46,754 nt of DNA from Candidatus Methylomirabilis sp. (GTDB lineage Bacteria; Methylomirabilota; Methylomirabilia; Methylomirabilales; JACPAU01), in NCBI GenBank assembly GCA_036000645.1, contig DASYVA010000021.1, positions 1 through 46,754 of the forward strand. Direction: 5' to 3'. The first letter of the stretch is position 1. Every line of letters begins with the position of its first letter. The translations under genes were made by a program, and so were the position numbers. Below are positions 1-7,709 of this stretch, piece after piece. The notes beneath the pieces are model-generated. The model was given only the letters and a program-made list of their open reading frames with translations. It searched no databases and had not been told where the DNA came from.

Positions 1-219
1 CTGCTCCTTCGCCTGGTGGAGGGCCTGGACGAGGCGCTCGTTCTGCTGGTAGGCCTGGTCGAGCTGCTCCCGGGAGGCGTGGAGCTTCGCCCGGAGGAAC
101 TCGAACTCCCGGGGGGCCTGCTCGAGGCGGCGGCGGAGGTGATAGACCTCCTCCTCGAGGGCCTTCACCTGGGCCTGGAGGGCCTCGATCTCGGCTTCGT
201 AGCGATTCCCGTCTTTCAT
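1..219 (-). CDS. Proteasome-associated ATPase (ARC/Mpa type), N-terminal part, runs off the window
   Basis: Only the first 73 codons are inside the window, from the ATG at 219. The residues form an acidic, Leu/Glu-rich coiled coil including YEAEIEALQAQVKALEEEV, then LRRRLEQAP, then a segment around QNERLVQALHQAKEQ. This order, a coiled coil leading into a 'QNEKL..L..AREQ'-type motif just before the OB fold, is that of the ARC/Mpa hexameric AAA unfoldases that feed the 20S proteasome. The AAA domain itself is not visible, so the call rests on the coiled coil alone. The gene follows mrp by 25 nt on the same strand and probably shares its transcript. It could instead be another coiled-coil protein. 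Confidence 0.6.
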   Translation of the reverse strand, partial: MKDGNRYEAEIEALQAQVKALEEEVYHLRRRLEQAPREFEFLRAKLHASREQLDQAYQQNERLVQALHQAKEQ

Positions 220-244
220 GGGCGCGCGCAGGAGCGGGCCGGCC

Positions 245-1378
245 CTAGCCGCCCGGGGCCGGTCCCTTGATGAAGACCACGTTGTCCGTCGGGGCTTCCG
301 TCAGGCTGGCCACGCTGATCCGCCCCGCGAGCGCCCCGGCCACCTTCCGGTAGATCGCGGCCGAGTTCGACGTCGGGGCACCGACCAGGAGCGGCTGGCC
401 GCTGTCGCTGAGACGGCAGATCTCGGGGTCGATGGGGATCTCCCCAAGGAAGGGGACGCCGAGGCGCTCGGCCGCCCGCCGGCCGCCCCCCCGCGAGAAG
501 ATCTCGGCCTCGTGACCGCACTGCGGGCAGAGGTACGCGCTCATGTTCTCGATGATCCCCAGGATGGGGACCTTGAGCTGGCGGAACATCGCCAGGGCCT
601 TCCCGGCGATGTTCATGGCCACATCCTGCGGGGTCATCACGATGACGGCCCCGCTGAGGGGGATGGTCTGGGAGAGGGTGAGCTGGGCGTCCCCCGTCCC
701 CGGCGGAAGGTCCACCAGCAGGTAGTCGAGGATTCCCCAGTCCACGTCCCGGAGCATCTGCTGGATGGCGCCGGCCACCATCGGGCCGCGCCAGACCACC
801 GGCGCCCCCTCCGGGAGGAAGAAGCCCAAGGACATCACCTTCACCCCCAGGTGGCCGGTGAAGGCGATGATCTTCCCGCCGTTGCTCCGCGCCTCCCCCC
901 GGAGGCCCATCATCTGGGGGATGCTCGGGCCGTAGATATCGGCATCGAGCAAGCCGACCTGGGCACCCGCCTCGGCGAGCGCCACGGCCAGGTTCGTGCT
1001 GACGGTGGACTTCCCGACGCCCCCCTTGCCGGAGGCGATGGCCAGGGCGTGCTTGACCCCCGGCAGCGGGGCCCGCTCCGGGGTCGCGCGGCCGGTGGCG
1101 ACGTTGCTGCTCATCTTGAGTTCGACCCGGGCCACACCGGGAACGGTCATCAGCGCCTCCCGGACGTCCCCTTCGATCTTCTCCTTCAGCGGGCAGGCAG
1201 GCGTGGTGAGCTCGACCGTGAGGCGGACGGTCCCCCCCTCCACCTTCAGGTCCTTGATCATGTTGAGGGTGACGAGGTCCTTGTGGATCTCCGGGTCCTG
1301 GACCTTCCGCAGGGCCTCGAGGACGGCGGCCTCAGAGACCGCCCCGGCTCCCGACTGGTTCCGCTGCTTTCCCCACAC
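245..1378 (-). CDS. mrp: Mrp/ApbC-type Fe-S cluster carrier ATPase
   Basis: This 377-residue protein should bind and hand on Fe-S clusters in the cytoplasm. Residues about 15-90 form a MIP18/DUF59 domain. The deviant Walker A motif SGKGGVGKST is at 116-125, LLDADIYGPS follows at about 143, and LVDLPPGTGD is at 221-230. The CPQC pair at 284-287 supplies the two cysteines that bridge a cluster between subunits in this family. The start is GTG, preceded by GGAGGGGG at good spacing; no in-frame ATG lies upstream of the conserved DUF59 region. A sigma-70 promoter with a perfect TTGACA lies about 110 nt upstream. The proteasome-ATPase-like gene follows. Confidence 0.93.
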   Translation of the reverse strand: MWGKQRNQSGAGAVSEAAVLEALRKVQDPEIHKDLVTLNMIKDLKVEGGTVRLTVELTTPACPLKEKIEGDVREALMTVPGVARVELKMSSNVATGRATPERAPLPGVKHALAIASGKGGVGKSTVSTNLAVALAEAGAQVGLLDADIYGPSIPQMMGLRGEARSNGGKIIAFTGHLGVKVMSLGFFLPEGAPVVWRGPMVAGAIQQMLRDVDWGILDYLLVDLPPGTGDAQLTLSQTIPLSGAVIVMTPQDVAMNIAGKALAMFRQLKVPILGIIENMSAYLCPQCGHEAEIFSRGGGRRAAERLGVPFLGEIPIDPEICRLSDSGQPLLVGAPTSNSAAIYRKVAGALAGRISVASLTEAPTDNVVFIKGPAPGG

Positions 1379-1479
1379 GTCGCACCCCCTCCGGCCGCCT
1401 CATCCTCTCGCCCACCCGAGAACACCGGGTCCGCCCCCGAGGCGCCCGCGCGTCTTCGGAATCTGGCACCTCTCGTTCG

Positions 1480-1507
1480 AGGATAGCAGAGGCTTTCCCT
1501 CTGTCAA
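1480..1507 (-). promoter_or_regulatory. Sigma-70 promoter for mrp
   Basis: Read on the minus strand: -35 TTGACA (1502-1507, 6/6), 16-bp spacer, -10 TATCCT (1480-1485, 4/6). It lies in the folE-mrp gap, about 100 nt before the mrp GTG. Confidence 0.6.
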
Positions 1508-1548
1508 GCAGTATGCCCTGGTGACGAGGGCCACCCGCCCCCGGAGCC

Positions 1549-2106
1549 TTATCGGCCCGGCCCGGCGATGAGCTGCAGGAATTCGTTGCGGGTCATGGGG
1601 CACTCGCGGAAGAGCCCCAGCATGCTGCTGGTCACCGCCCGGCTGTTCTGTTTCTCCACTCCCCGCATGATCATGCAGAAGTGGTGGGCCTCGATGACCA
1701 CCGCCACCCCCCGCGGCTCCAGGGTCTGCATCAGGGTATCGGCGATCTGGCAGGTCAGACGCTCCTGGACCTGGAGGCGCCGGCTGAACATCTCCACCAG
1801 GCGGACGACCTTGCTCAGGCCCAGGATCTTGTTCTTCGGGAGGTAGGCCACGTGGGCCTTGCCGGTGAAGGGGAGGAGGTGGTGCTCGCACATCGAGTAG
1901 AGGTCGATGTCCTTCACCAGGACCATCTCGTTGTACTGCTCGACGAAGACGGCTCCGTTCAGGACCTCCGACAGGTCCTGCCGGTACCCGCTGGTGAAGT
2001 ACTCCCAGGCCTTCGCCACCCGTTCGGGCGTCTTGACGAGCCCTTCCCGGTACGGGTCCTCCCCCAGCTCCTTCAACAAATCACGGATGAGCGGCTCGAT
2101 GGCCAC
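1549..2106 (-). CDS. folE: GTP cyclohydrolase I
   Basis: It converts GTP to 7,8-dihydroneopterin triphosphate, the first step of tetrahydrofolate (or pterin) synthesis, in the cytoplasm. The 185-residue length is typical for the family. Visible motifs are [24 protein letters not shown], the substrate loop [20 protein letters not shown], and [12 protein letters not shown]. The zinc ligands C73, H76 and C144 are all present. The start is GTG with AAGGAG at a 7-nt spacing. It has its own likely promoter (2202-2231), so it is probably monocistronic, between a terminated lipoprotein gene and mrp. Confidence 0.96.
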   Translation of the reverse strand: MAIEPLIRDLLKELGEDPYREGLVKTPERVAKAWEYFTSGYRQDLSEVLNGAVFVEQYNEMVLVKDIDLYSMCEHHLLPFTGKAHVAYLPKNKILGLSKVVRLVEMFSRRLQVQERLTCQIADTLMQTLEPRGVAVVIEAHHFCMIMRGVEKQNSRAVTSSMLGLFRECPMTRNEFLQLIAGPGR

Positions 2107-2201
2107 CGGTTGACTCCTTCCTTGCTGTTCCGCCGTCTTCGCAGGAACGCGAAGCAGGCCGCGCCCGTTCGCGCGATCGTCTGCCGCTGGCGCTCCGCCG
2201 G

Positions 2202-2231
2202 AGCATACCCCCCGCGCAGAGGGGAAGTCAA
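2202..2231 (-). promoter_or_regulatory. Probable sigma-70 promoter for folE
   Basis: Minus strand: -35 TTGACT (2226-2231), 18-bp spacer, -10 TATGCT (2202-2207). It sits between the upstream hairpin terminator and the folE start. Confidence 0.45.
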
Positions 2232-2286
2232 ACGCCCTCCGCTGCTGCCCGCGCTCCCGGCCGGCGCGGGGTCCATCAAAGAAGTC

Positions 2287-2313
2287 GAGGGCGGCAGAGC
2301 CCCTGCCGCCCTC
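2287..2313 (-). terminator. Hairpin terminator after the glycine-zipper lipoprotein
   Basis: A perfect 11-bp inverted repeat (GAGGGCGGCAG / CTGCCGCCCTC) with a 5-nt loop lies 30 nt past the stop of the lipoprotein gene. On the minus strand it is followed by a weak pyrimidine run (CTTCTTT). This is strong as a hairpin and moderate as an intrinsic terminator. Confidence 0.6.
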
Positions 2314-2342
2314 CTTCTCCGGAACGCGGGGCGTACCCGCCC

Positions 2343-2948
2343 CTAGAAACTGGTCTCGACGAAGCGAATGCTCCAGCCGCTACTTCTCGGATCCACCGTC
2401 ACCACACGGTCGTAGGTCCCCACGGGCCGCCTCCCGAACTGGGTGCTCACGAAGGCCTTCGCGATGACCCGGTGCTGGCCGACGTCCAGGTTCACGGGCC
2501 GGCTCTCCTGGGGGTTCAGGATGAAGCTCGGGCTCCCGAGGCTCCCGGGCTGCTGGTCCAGGTGCACCTGGATCTCCCAGCGGGTGCTGTTGCTGACCTC
2601 CCCCCGGGTCGGGTCGGGAGCGTAGGGGCCCTGCCCCGTCACGGGCGGGCCGCCCGGCTGCGGCACGCCGGCCCGGGCCGCGTCCTGGCGGCCCTGCTCG
2701 TAGGCCCGCTGCTGGCCCTGCTGGTAGATGTCCCCGGCGATCGCCCCACCCAGGCCGCCGATGATGGCTCCGAGGAGGGCCCCCCTCCCCGGGCTCCCCC
2801 CCGTCGCCGCGCCCACGACCGCCCCCGTCGCCGCGCCAGCCCCGGCGCCGATGACGGCGCCCTGTTGGGCCGGGGTCGGCGTGGTGGCGCAGCCGGCGGC
2901 AACCAGGGGAGCGATGAGCGTCAGGATGAACACGTGTCGCACCGTCAT
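2343..2948 (-). CDS. Glycine-zipper outer-membrane-type lipoprotein
   Basis: A 201-residue lipoprotein. A signal peptide ends in the lipobox VAAGC, so the mature protein would begin with lipidated Cys. Residues about 27-75 are a Gly/Ala-rich glycine zipper ([20 protein letters not shown], then [17 protein letters not shown]), as in SlyB/Rcn/OmpA-like 2TM lipoproteins. Next comes a Q/R-rich linker ([19 protein letters not shown]). The C-terminal half (about 115-201) is predicted beta-rich and unrecognised. It is transcribed apart from folE, with a hairpin terminator just downstream. The function is probably envelope structural, which is inferred only. Confidence 0.82.
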   Translation of the reverse strand: MTVRHVFILTLIAPLVAAGCATTPTPAQQGAVIGAGAGAATGAVVGAATGGSPGRGALLGAIIGGLGGAIAGDIYQQGQQRAYEQGRQDAARAGVPQPGGPPVTGQGPYAPDPTRGEVSNSTRWEIQVHLDQQPGSLGSPSFILNPQESRPVNLDVGQHRVIAKAFVSTQFGRRPVGTYDRVVTVDPRSSGWSIRFVETSF

Positions 2949-3047
2949 GGGTCCCCTCCTCCCGGCAGCCCCGGTCGGCGCCCCGCCAGGGCCACGCTCC
3001 TTCAGACGAGACCAGGCCCGGAGCTATTCCGCCCCTCGCCCGGACCC

Positions 3048-3338
3048 TCAGGCCTCCTCATCGGTCTGTTCCACCTCGTAGCCGAGGCTCTCCAGCTCCA
3101 TCACCAAGAGGGGGATGTGCTTGTAGGCCGCCGGCGCCGTCCGGACCCCCGACTCCGGGCCCGCCTCCTGCCAGTGCGTCGGCGGCTTCACGGGGATGAG
3201 CTGGGGCGTGCTCAGGATCCGGTCGGCCGCGGCCCGCAGGCCCGGGTCCTCCGTCTGCACGGAGAGGGAGCGGGCGTCGGCCCGCCAGGTCCCCAGGACC
3301 GTCGCCGACCCTTGCCTCCGGATGATCCCCTGGGCCAC
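3048..3338 (-). CDS. Hypothetical 96-aa protein
   Basis: I do not recognise a family. A GTG start at 3338 lies 7 nt after the stop of the upstream lipoprotein, preceded by AAGGGG, which suggests translational coupling. The residues read as a soluble small domain: a beta-like N-terminus (SATVLGTWRADARSLSVQ), a Pro-rich middle, and an acidic C-terminus ending TDEEA. There is no signal peptide or membrane segment. The reading frame stays open well upstream of this start, but that extra part is Arg/Ser-rich and reads as an antisense-like artefact. Confidence 0.5.
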   Translation of the reverse strand: MAQGIIRRQGSATVLGTWRADARSLSVQTEDPGLRAAADRILSTPQLIPVKPPTHWQEAGPESGVRTAPAAYKHIPLLVMELESLGYEVEQTDEEA

Positions 3339-3345
3339 GGCGCGG

Positions 3346-3738
3346 CTACCCCTTCTTGAGGCCGGGCGGGAGCTTCTCCTTGAGCTTGCCCGGCGAGCTC
3401 TTCCGCAGGCCCGGCGGCAGATCCTTCGCGTCCACGCCCCGCCAGGGGCCCCGGTGGCTCGGGCCGCTGTACCAGCCCCCCTCGTGGAAAAAGTAGTACA
3501 CGCCGCCCACGACGAAGACATCGTACTCGATCCCGGTGGCGATGTAGATGTTCGTGTCCGGAATCAGGATGAGCCGGGGCGCCGCCACCAGGACCGGGGG
3601 GCCCATTTTCTTGGCCTGCCCGGGTGGAATCCCGCCGTGCCCGGGCGGGATGCCGCCGCGGCCCGGCGGCCCCCCTGGCACGATCACGCACCCGGCCAGC
3701 AGACCGCTCAGCACCCCCGCGATGAGCGCACGACGCAT
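3346..3738 (-). CDS. Small Gly/Pro-rich lipoprotein
   Basis: A 130-residue lipoprotein starting at the ATG at 3738, which follows an excellent ribosome site (GAGGAGGGTCCT). The signal peptide ends in LLAGC. The mature N-terminus is a low-complexity repeat (GRGGIPPGHGGIPPG). A compact domain follows with the aromatic motif VYYFFHEGGWYSGPSHRGPW, and then a Lys/Pro-rich tail (PPGLRKSSPGKLKEKLPPG). This resembles the YXWGXW-type periplasmic lipoproteins, whose role is unknown. An extended -10 promoter lies about 50 nt upstream. The longer in-frame ATGs lack ribosome sites and signal character. Confidence 0.8.
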   Translation of the reverse strand: MRRALIAGVLSGLLAGCVIVPGGPPGRGGIPPGHGGIPPGQAKKMGPPVLVAAPRLILIPDTNIYIATGIEYDVFVVGGVYYFFHEGGWYSGPSHRGPWRGVDAKDLPPGLRKSSPGKLKEKLPPGLKKG

Positions 3739-3787
3739 AGGACCCTCCTCATGAGGAGAGCGCATGATCCCCCCCTGGGGTTGAATG

Positions 3788-3796
3788 AGTATATCA
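3788..3796 (-). promoter_or_regulatory. Extended -10 promoter for the small lipoprotein
   Basis: On the minus strand TGA-TATACT (hexamer 3788-3793) is an extended -10 element in an AT-richer patch. No convincing -35 is visible, as expected for this promoter class. Confidence 0.45.
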
Positions 3797-3836
3797 CAGA
3801 GCCGGCGGCGCGGCCGGCCGGCGGCGCCCTTCCGGC

Positions 3837-3868
3837 AAAAAAAACGGGTCACGGGGACCCGTGACCCG
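3837..3868 (-). terminator. Intrinsic terminator of tRNA-Gly
   Basis: A 10-bp stem (CGGGTCACGG / CCGTGACCCG, 4-nt loop) is followed on the minus strand by eight consecutive T. It lies 13 nt past the tRNA 3' end. This is a textbook rho-independent terminator. Confidence 0.9.
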
Positions 3869-3880
3869 GAGCGGCGATTC

Positions 3881-3954
3881 TGGAGCGGGTAGCGGGAATC
3901 GAACCCGCATCTAAGGCTTGGGAAGCCTTCGCCCTACCATTGGACGATACCCGC
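3881..3954 (-). tRNA. tRNA-Gly(CCC)
   Basis: A 74-nt tRNA including encoded CCA. The acceptor arms GCGGGTA and TACCCGC pair perfectly over 7 bp. The anticodon stem AAGGC/GCCTT encloses the loop TTCCCAA, giving anticodon CCC (reads GGG). The T-arm has GGTTCGATTCC. Promoter and terminator are both visible, so it is a single-gene unit. Confidence 0.95.
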
Positions 3955-3963
3955 GCGCCGTCC

Positions 3964-3992
3964 TTTCTAGCACAGGCGAAGCGGGGGTGCAA
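3964..3992 (-). promoter_or_regulatory. Likely promoter of tRNA-Gly
   Basis: Minus strand: TTGCAC (3987-3992), 17-bp spacer, then TGC-TAGAAA, an extended -10 whose hexamer is 3964-3969. This would start transcription a few nt before the mature tRNA. Confidence 0.4.
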
Positions 3993-3998
3993 GGGGCC

Positions 3999-4484
3999 TC
4001 AGCCCTTCCGCTGCTTGCGGCGTGCCCCCATCCGGGCCTCGGCGGCGGCCATCCGCCGCCGGTCCTCCTCATTCTCGGGGATGAGGCCCGGCACGGGGCA
4101 GGGCTTCCCCTCCTCGTCCAGGGCCACGTACACCAGGTAGGCGGAGGAGGTATGCCGGATCTCCCCGGTCAGGAGGTCTTCCGTCTCCACCCGCACTCCC
4201 ACCTCCATCGAGGTGGTCCCCGCGTAGTTGACGGACGCCTTGAAGGTGACCAGGCAGCCGATGGGGACCGGCGAGCGGAAGGTCATGCTGTCCAGGGCCA
4301 CCGTCACGGTGGGTCGGCGCGCATGGCGAGCCGCCGCCACCCCGCCGGCCTCGTCCACCAGCCGCAGGATGACTCCCCCGTGGACCGAGCCGAGCGGGTT
4401 GGCGTCGGCCGGGTTCATGAAGGTGGACAGCACGACCCGGGACGCGCTCACCGGTTTTGCCCGGAGGTCCTGCCCGTTCGTCAC
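3999..4484 (-). CDS. YciA-like acyl-CoA thioesterase (hot-dog fold)
   Basis: It hydrolyses acyl-CoA thioesters in the cytoplasm; the chain-length preference cannot be read. The hot-dog signature is NPLGSVHGGVILRLVDEAGG, with the HGG turn and the Asp of the central helix that form the active site. It is followed by TVALDSMTFRSPVPIG, typical of the YciA group. The C-terminus is a charged helix rich in Arg/Glu/Lys. I chose the GTG at 4484, which overlaps the upstream stop as GTGA. Another GTG at 4517 is possible and would add 11 residues. It is the last gene of the unit starting near 5235. Confidence 0.88.
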   Translation of the reverse strand: MTNGQDLRAKPVSASRVVLSTFMNPADANPLGSVHGGVILRLVDEAGGVAAARHARRPTVTVALDSMTFRSPVPIGCLVTFKASVNYAGTTSMEVGVRVETEDLLTGEIRHTSSAYLVYVALDEEGKPCPVPGLIPENEEDRRRMAAAEARMGARRKQRKG

Positions 4485-5074
4485 AGGTCCGTCTCCCGGT
4501 AGTTCGTCACGCTCCACACCCCTCCCTGCTTCCCGGTGGCGACCAGGACGCGCTTGCGCAGCGCGAGCGGGCCGGCCCGCACCGTCACCAGGAAGGTGAA
4601 GAAGATCCGCTCCTCCCCCTGGACCTGCTGCCCCTCCAGCGTCGCCTCCACCTCGCGCTCCCGCGCCCGGGGATCGGCCACCGTCTCCGCCGCCAGCCGC
4701 CGCTCCTCTTCCAGCTTCCTCCTGGCCAGGCCCGAGGCGTAGCGGCCCGCCGCTTCGGGGTCGGCCGCCGCGTAGTAGCGGTCCACGAAGGCCCGGGCGA
4801 TCCCCTCGGGGCCGGCCGGCTCGGACGGGCAGGCCGCCAGGCCCGCGGCGAGGAACAGGAGGAGGACCCAGCGGAGACGGCGCGTCCAGCCGGAGCGGGG
4901 AGCGGAGGGCGCGGGAGCCAGACGGGAGAGGTGATAGTCGGGCGCCGCCAGGAACTGCTCGAAGCTGATCCGTGCGGCAGCCGCGATCCCCAGGGTCACG
5001 AACAGGTTGCCGTAATGCTCCAGCAGCTCGTCGGGGAGAGGGCGGAGCCGCGGGCGCCTAGCGCGGGCCCGCAC
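4481..5074 (-). CDS. Hypothetical membrane-anchored protein with NTF2-like C-terminal part
   Basis: I do not recognise a named family. From the GTG at 5074, preceded by GGGAG at 5-nt spacing, the product has 197 residues. An N-terminal segment of about 60 residues contains LFVTLGIAAAARISFEQFL. A single hydrophobic span, WVLLLFLAAGLAAC, follows. The C-terminal part (AFVDRYYAAADPEAAGRYAS, later VTVRAGPLALRKRVLV) has the look of NTF2-like lipoprotein domains. LAAC resembles a lipobox but lies in mid-protein, so it is either a membrane anchor or a sign of two fused genes. It overlaps the upstream small gene by 17 nt and the thioesterase by 4 nt. Confidence 0.55.
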   Translation of the reverse strand: MRARARRPRLRPLPDELLEHYGNLFVTLGIAAAARISFEQFLAAPDYHLSRLAPAPSAPRSGWTRRLRWVLLLFLAAGLAACPSEPAGPEGIARAFVDRYYAAADPEAAGRYASGLARRKLEEERRLAAETVADPRAREREVEATLEGQQVQGEERIFFTFLVTVRAGPLALRKRVLVATGKQGGVWSVTNYRETDL

Positions 5075-5201
5075 CGGCGCTCCCGGCTCCCCGGGTCTCC
5101 CGGGGGAGACCGCAGAGGGCAACCGTGAAGAGGGTGAGCAGGAGGAGGAGGAAGCCCAGGAGCATGTGCCGCAGCCCCGCCTGCCGGGTCCGCTCGTCCA
5201 C
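5058..5201 (-). CDS. Small single-span membrane protein (47 aa)
   Basis: The product has a charged N-terminus (DERTRQAGLRH), one transmembrane helix (MLLGFLLLLLTLFTVALCG) and a short Pro/Gly/Arg tail. The GTG at 5201 follows GGGAGGGG at good spacing. The ATG at 5228 in the same frame lies only about 7 nt after the predicted transcription start, so the GTG is preferred. It opens the small operon that leads to the thioesterase. No family is recognised. Confidence 0.6.
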   Translation of the reverse strand: MDERTRQAGLRHMLLGFLLLLLTLFTVALCGLPRETRGAGSAGAGPR

Positions 5202-5241
5202 CGCCCCTCCCGCCCTCGCCCGTACCATCCCGCCTCGTCGC

Positions 5242-5270
5242 CTTATACCACTCGAGCGCGGCCGGGGCAA
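5242..5270 (-). promoter_or_regulatory. Sigma-70 promoter for the small membrane protein - thioesterase unit
   Basis: Minus strand: -35 TTGCCC (5265-5270), exactly 17 bp, -10 TATAAG (5242-5247). The start would be near 5235. Confidence 0.6.
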
Positions 5271-5349
5271 CCCTCGGGAAGGCCGGACGCCTTGCGTTTC
5301 GCATTCCCGCCGCGCCGCGGGTCCTGTCGCCGGCGCCGCCCCCGGCCCC

Positions 5350-5418
5350 CCGGAGGGAACCCTCCCGTGGTTCCCCCCATCGGCCAGGCGCCGATGGGAC
5401 CCCCCTCCGCTATGGGGG
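5350..5418. other. Tandem inverted repeats between CCA-adding enzyme and downstream promoter
   Basis: The gene-free stretch 5202-5489 holds two close hairpins: GGAACC/GGTTCC (5357-5374) and CCCATCGG/CCGATGGG with a 7-nt loop (5376-5398). They lie 3' of the CCA-adding gene and may end its transcript. No T tract follows on either strand, so this is not a classic terminator. Otherwise only the promoter at 5242-5270 is seen in the gap. Confidence 0.4.
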
Positions 5419-5489
5419 CCGTCGGGCGGCATCCGGCGCCACCCGCGGCGCAGGAGCCCGTGCGGATCGCGGAATCCCTTCAAGGAGCG

Positions 5490-6959
5490 CTATGAGGGCC
5501 CCCAGGATTGCCGGAACGTCGGCCACTCCGCGCGCAGGCGCTCCAGGGCCTCCGCCGGCGTGCGGACCTCTCCCGCCGCCTGCCACTCCGCCACGGCGGC
5601 CAGGCAGGCTCCCACCAGCGGCCCGGGAGGGATCTTGAGCGCCGCCATCACCTCCTCCCCCCGGAGGAAGGGGGCCGACGCCGCCGGCCGCATCCGGTCC
5701 CGCCGGAACGCGAAGGTCTCCCGGACGAAGGCCACCTGGCGCCGGAAGGCGGCGTCCTCCCCGCCGGTCGCCCGGACATCGGCCAGGCTGTGCAGGAGGA
5801 CCTCCTCCGCCACCTCCCCCAGGTCGCGGAGGAGGCGGTAGCGCGCCCGGGGCGTCACGCTCGGCTCGGCCGCAAGCAGGATCGGGCGCAGGTGCTCGGC
5901 CACGACGGACGTGACGAGGGCCGCAGCCTGGCGGCCGAGGCGCAACCCCTCGCAGAGGCCCGCAGCCAGCTCGGCCCCCCGCGCCTCGTGTCCGAGGAAC
6001 CGGACCCGGTCCCCCTCCTGGGTGCGCGTGGCCGGCTTTCCCGCGTCGTGCATGAGGGCGGCGAACAGGAGGAGGCTCCTGCGACTGATGTTCCCTTCCA
6101 CGGGGGCGGCCATCCGCTCACCCGTTTCGGTCCCGGCCTCGGGGACCAGCCGGGGCAGGCGGTCCAGAACCCAGGGGATCCCCTCCACCACCTCGAGCGT
6201 GTGCTCCCAGACGTCCTGCCGGTGCGGGTCCCCCTGCGGGACCCCCTTGAGGGCGGCCAGGGGAGGGAGGATCACCGCGAGGATCCCCAGGTCGTCCAGG
6301 ACCCGGACGTGGGCGGCCGGGCGAGGCGCATCGAGGATCTTGAACAGCTCGTCCCGGATCCGCTCAGCCGAGACCGCCTCCAGGCCCCCCGCGGCCTCCC
6401 GGATGGCCGCCGCCGTCGCCGCCTCCACCTGGAAGCCGAGCTGGGCAGCCATCCGGACCGCCCGCAGGCACCGGAGGGGATCCTCCCGGAGGACCGCCGG
6501 GGAGGGGACCCGGATCCGCCGGGCCTCGAGGTCGGCCACCCCCCCGGTGACATCGATGAGCTTCCCCGCCCGGTCCCCGGTCAGGTCCAGGGCCAGCGCG
6601 TTCACGGTGAAGTCCCGCTGCACGAGATCCGCCTCGATCCCCTCTCCGCGGAGCGCCGCCACGTCCACCTGCCAGGCGTCTCCCCCGCGGGCGAAGGCGA
6701 TCCGGACGGTGGTCGGGTCCAGCGGGACCAGCGTCCCGCCGAGGGCCTTCAGGCACTCGGCGACGAGCGCCCGGCAGTCCCCCGAACAGACGAGGTCCAG
6801 ATCCCGCTCCCGGAGACCCCGCCCCAGGAGATGATCCCGGAGGTAGCCCCCCACCAGGTAGAGGGGGGCCACGCCCCGGCGGGTCGCGGCGGCCACCACC
6901 GTCGAGAGGAGAGGGTCGGCGGAGAGGGCCTGCAGGGCGGCAGGGACGTCCAGCGCCAT
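5490..6959 (-). CDS. CCA-adding tRNA nucleotidyltransferase / poly(A) polymerase family, with HD domain
   Basis: It adds or repairs the 3' CCA (or A) of tRNAs. It is 489 residues long. The class II nucleotidyltransferase head begins with LYLVGGYLRDHLL and RERDLDLVCSGD (the DxD metal pair), then QRDFTVNALALD. RIRVPSPAVLREDPLRCLRAVR is split across the neck region, and ISAERIRDEL-like SAERIRDELFKIL follows. The C-terminal half carries an HD-type phosphohydrolase motif, LLLFAALMHDAGKP, as in the bifunctional E. coli-type enzymes. The ATG overlaps the stop of the ABC ATPase gene by one base (TGATG), so it is read from the same message. Whether it adds CCA or only A cannot be judged from sequence. 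Confidence 0.9.
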   Translation of the reverse strand: MALDVPAALQALSADPLLSTVVAAATRRGVAPLYLVGGYLRDHLLGRGLRERDLDLVCSGDCRALVAECLKALGGTLVPLDPTTVRIAFARGGDAWQVDVAALRGEGIEADLVQRDFTVNALALDLTGDRAGKLIDVTGGVADLEARRIRVPSPAVLREDPLRCLRAVRMAAQLGFQVEAATAAAIREAAGGLEAVSAERIRDELFKILDAPRPAAHVRVLDDLGILAVILPPLAALKGVPQGDPHRQDVWEHTLEVVEGIPWVLDRLPRLVPEAGTETGERMAAPVEGNISRRSLLLFAALMHDAGKPATRTQEGDRVRFLGHEARGAELAAGLCEGLRLGRQAAALVTSVVAEHLRPILLAAEPSVTPRARYRLLRDLGEVAEEVLLHSLADVRATGGEDAAFRRQVAFVRETFAFRRDRMRPAASAPFLRGEEVMAALKIPPGPLVGACLAAVAEWQAAGEVRTPAEALERLRAEWPTFRQSWGPS

Positions 6960-7690
6960 CAGAGGATCTTGCTGAGGAACTGCTTCGTCCGCTCGTGGGT
7001 CGGGTTCCGGAAGAAGTGCTCGGGCGGCCCCTCCTCCAGGATCCGCCCCTCGTCCATGAAGCAGATCCGGTCGGCCGCCTCCCGGGCGAACCCCATCTCG
7101 TGGGAGACGATGAGCATGGTCATCCCGTCCCGGACCAGCGCCCGCATCACGTCCAGGACCTCCCCCACCATCTCCGGGTCCAGCGCCGACGTCGGCTCGT
7201 CGAAGAGCATGACCTTCGGGTTCATGGCGAGGGCCCGGGCGATCGCCACCCGCTGCTGCTGCCCGCCGGAGAGCTGGGTGGGGTAGGCATCGGCCTTTTC
7301 CGGGATCCCCACCTTGGTCAGGAGGCGCATCGCCACCCCCCGTGCTTCCTCGGGGGATCGCTTCCGGACCTTCACCTGCGCGAGGGTGATGTTCTCGAGG
7401 GCCCGCAGGTGGGGGAACAGGTTGAAGGATTGGAAGACCATCCCCACCTCCCGGCGGACGGCGTTCAGGTCGGTCCGGGGGTCGGTCACCTCGACCCCGT
7501 CGATGACGATGCGGCCGCGCGTGGGGATCTCCAGGAAGTTCAGGCAGCGCAGCAGGGTGGACTTGCCGGAGCCGGAGGGGCCGATGATGACCACCACCTC
7601 CCCCGGTTGGACGGCCAGGCTCACCCCCCGCAGCGCCTCGATCGTCCCCTTGAAGACTTTGTGGAGGTCGGCGACGGTGACCATGGGCAT
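6959..7690 (-). CDS. Polar amino acid ABC transporter, ATP-binding subunit (GlnQ/ArtP type)
   Basis: The cytoplasmic ATPase of the importer encoded by the next two genes. Walker A is GPSGSGKST, the Q-loop is [11 protein letters not shown], the signature is [16 protein letters not shown], Walker B is [14 protein letters not shown], and the switch His is in VSHEMGF. All of these are intact, and [14 protein letters not shown] is typical of the amino-acid subfamily. I chose the ATG at 7690 (243 aa). A TTG at 7729, inside the permease 3' end and preceded by GGAG, would add 13 unconserved residues and is possible. Confidence 0.93.
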   Translation of the reverse strand: MPMVTVADLHKVFKGTIEALRGVSLAVQPGEVVVIIGPSGSGKSTLLRCLNFLEIPTRGRIVIDGVEVTDPRTDLNAVRREVGMVFQSFNLFPHLRALENITLAQVKVRKRSPEEARGVAMRLLTKVGIPEKADAYPTQLSGGQQQRVAIARALAMNPKVMLFDEPTSALDPEMVGEVLDVMRALVRDGMTMLIVSHEMGFAREAADRICFMDEGRILEEGPPEHFFRNPTHERTKQFLSKIL

Positions 7691-7709
7691 CGCCGTCGCG
7701 ACCGGGACG

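Noticed and set aside
218-1486. Long plus-strand open frame opposite mrp
   Set aside because: Arg/Gly/His-rich product without family motifs; the minus strand encodes a complete Mrp protein.
3600-3720. GC-rich GIPPG repeat region as a DNA repeat array or CRISPR
   Set aside because: Only two to three imperfect coding repeats within a lipoprotein; no spacers.
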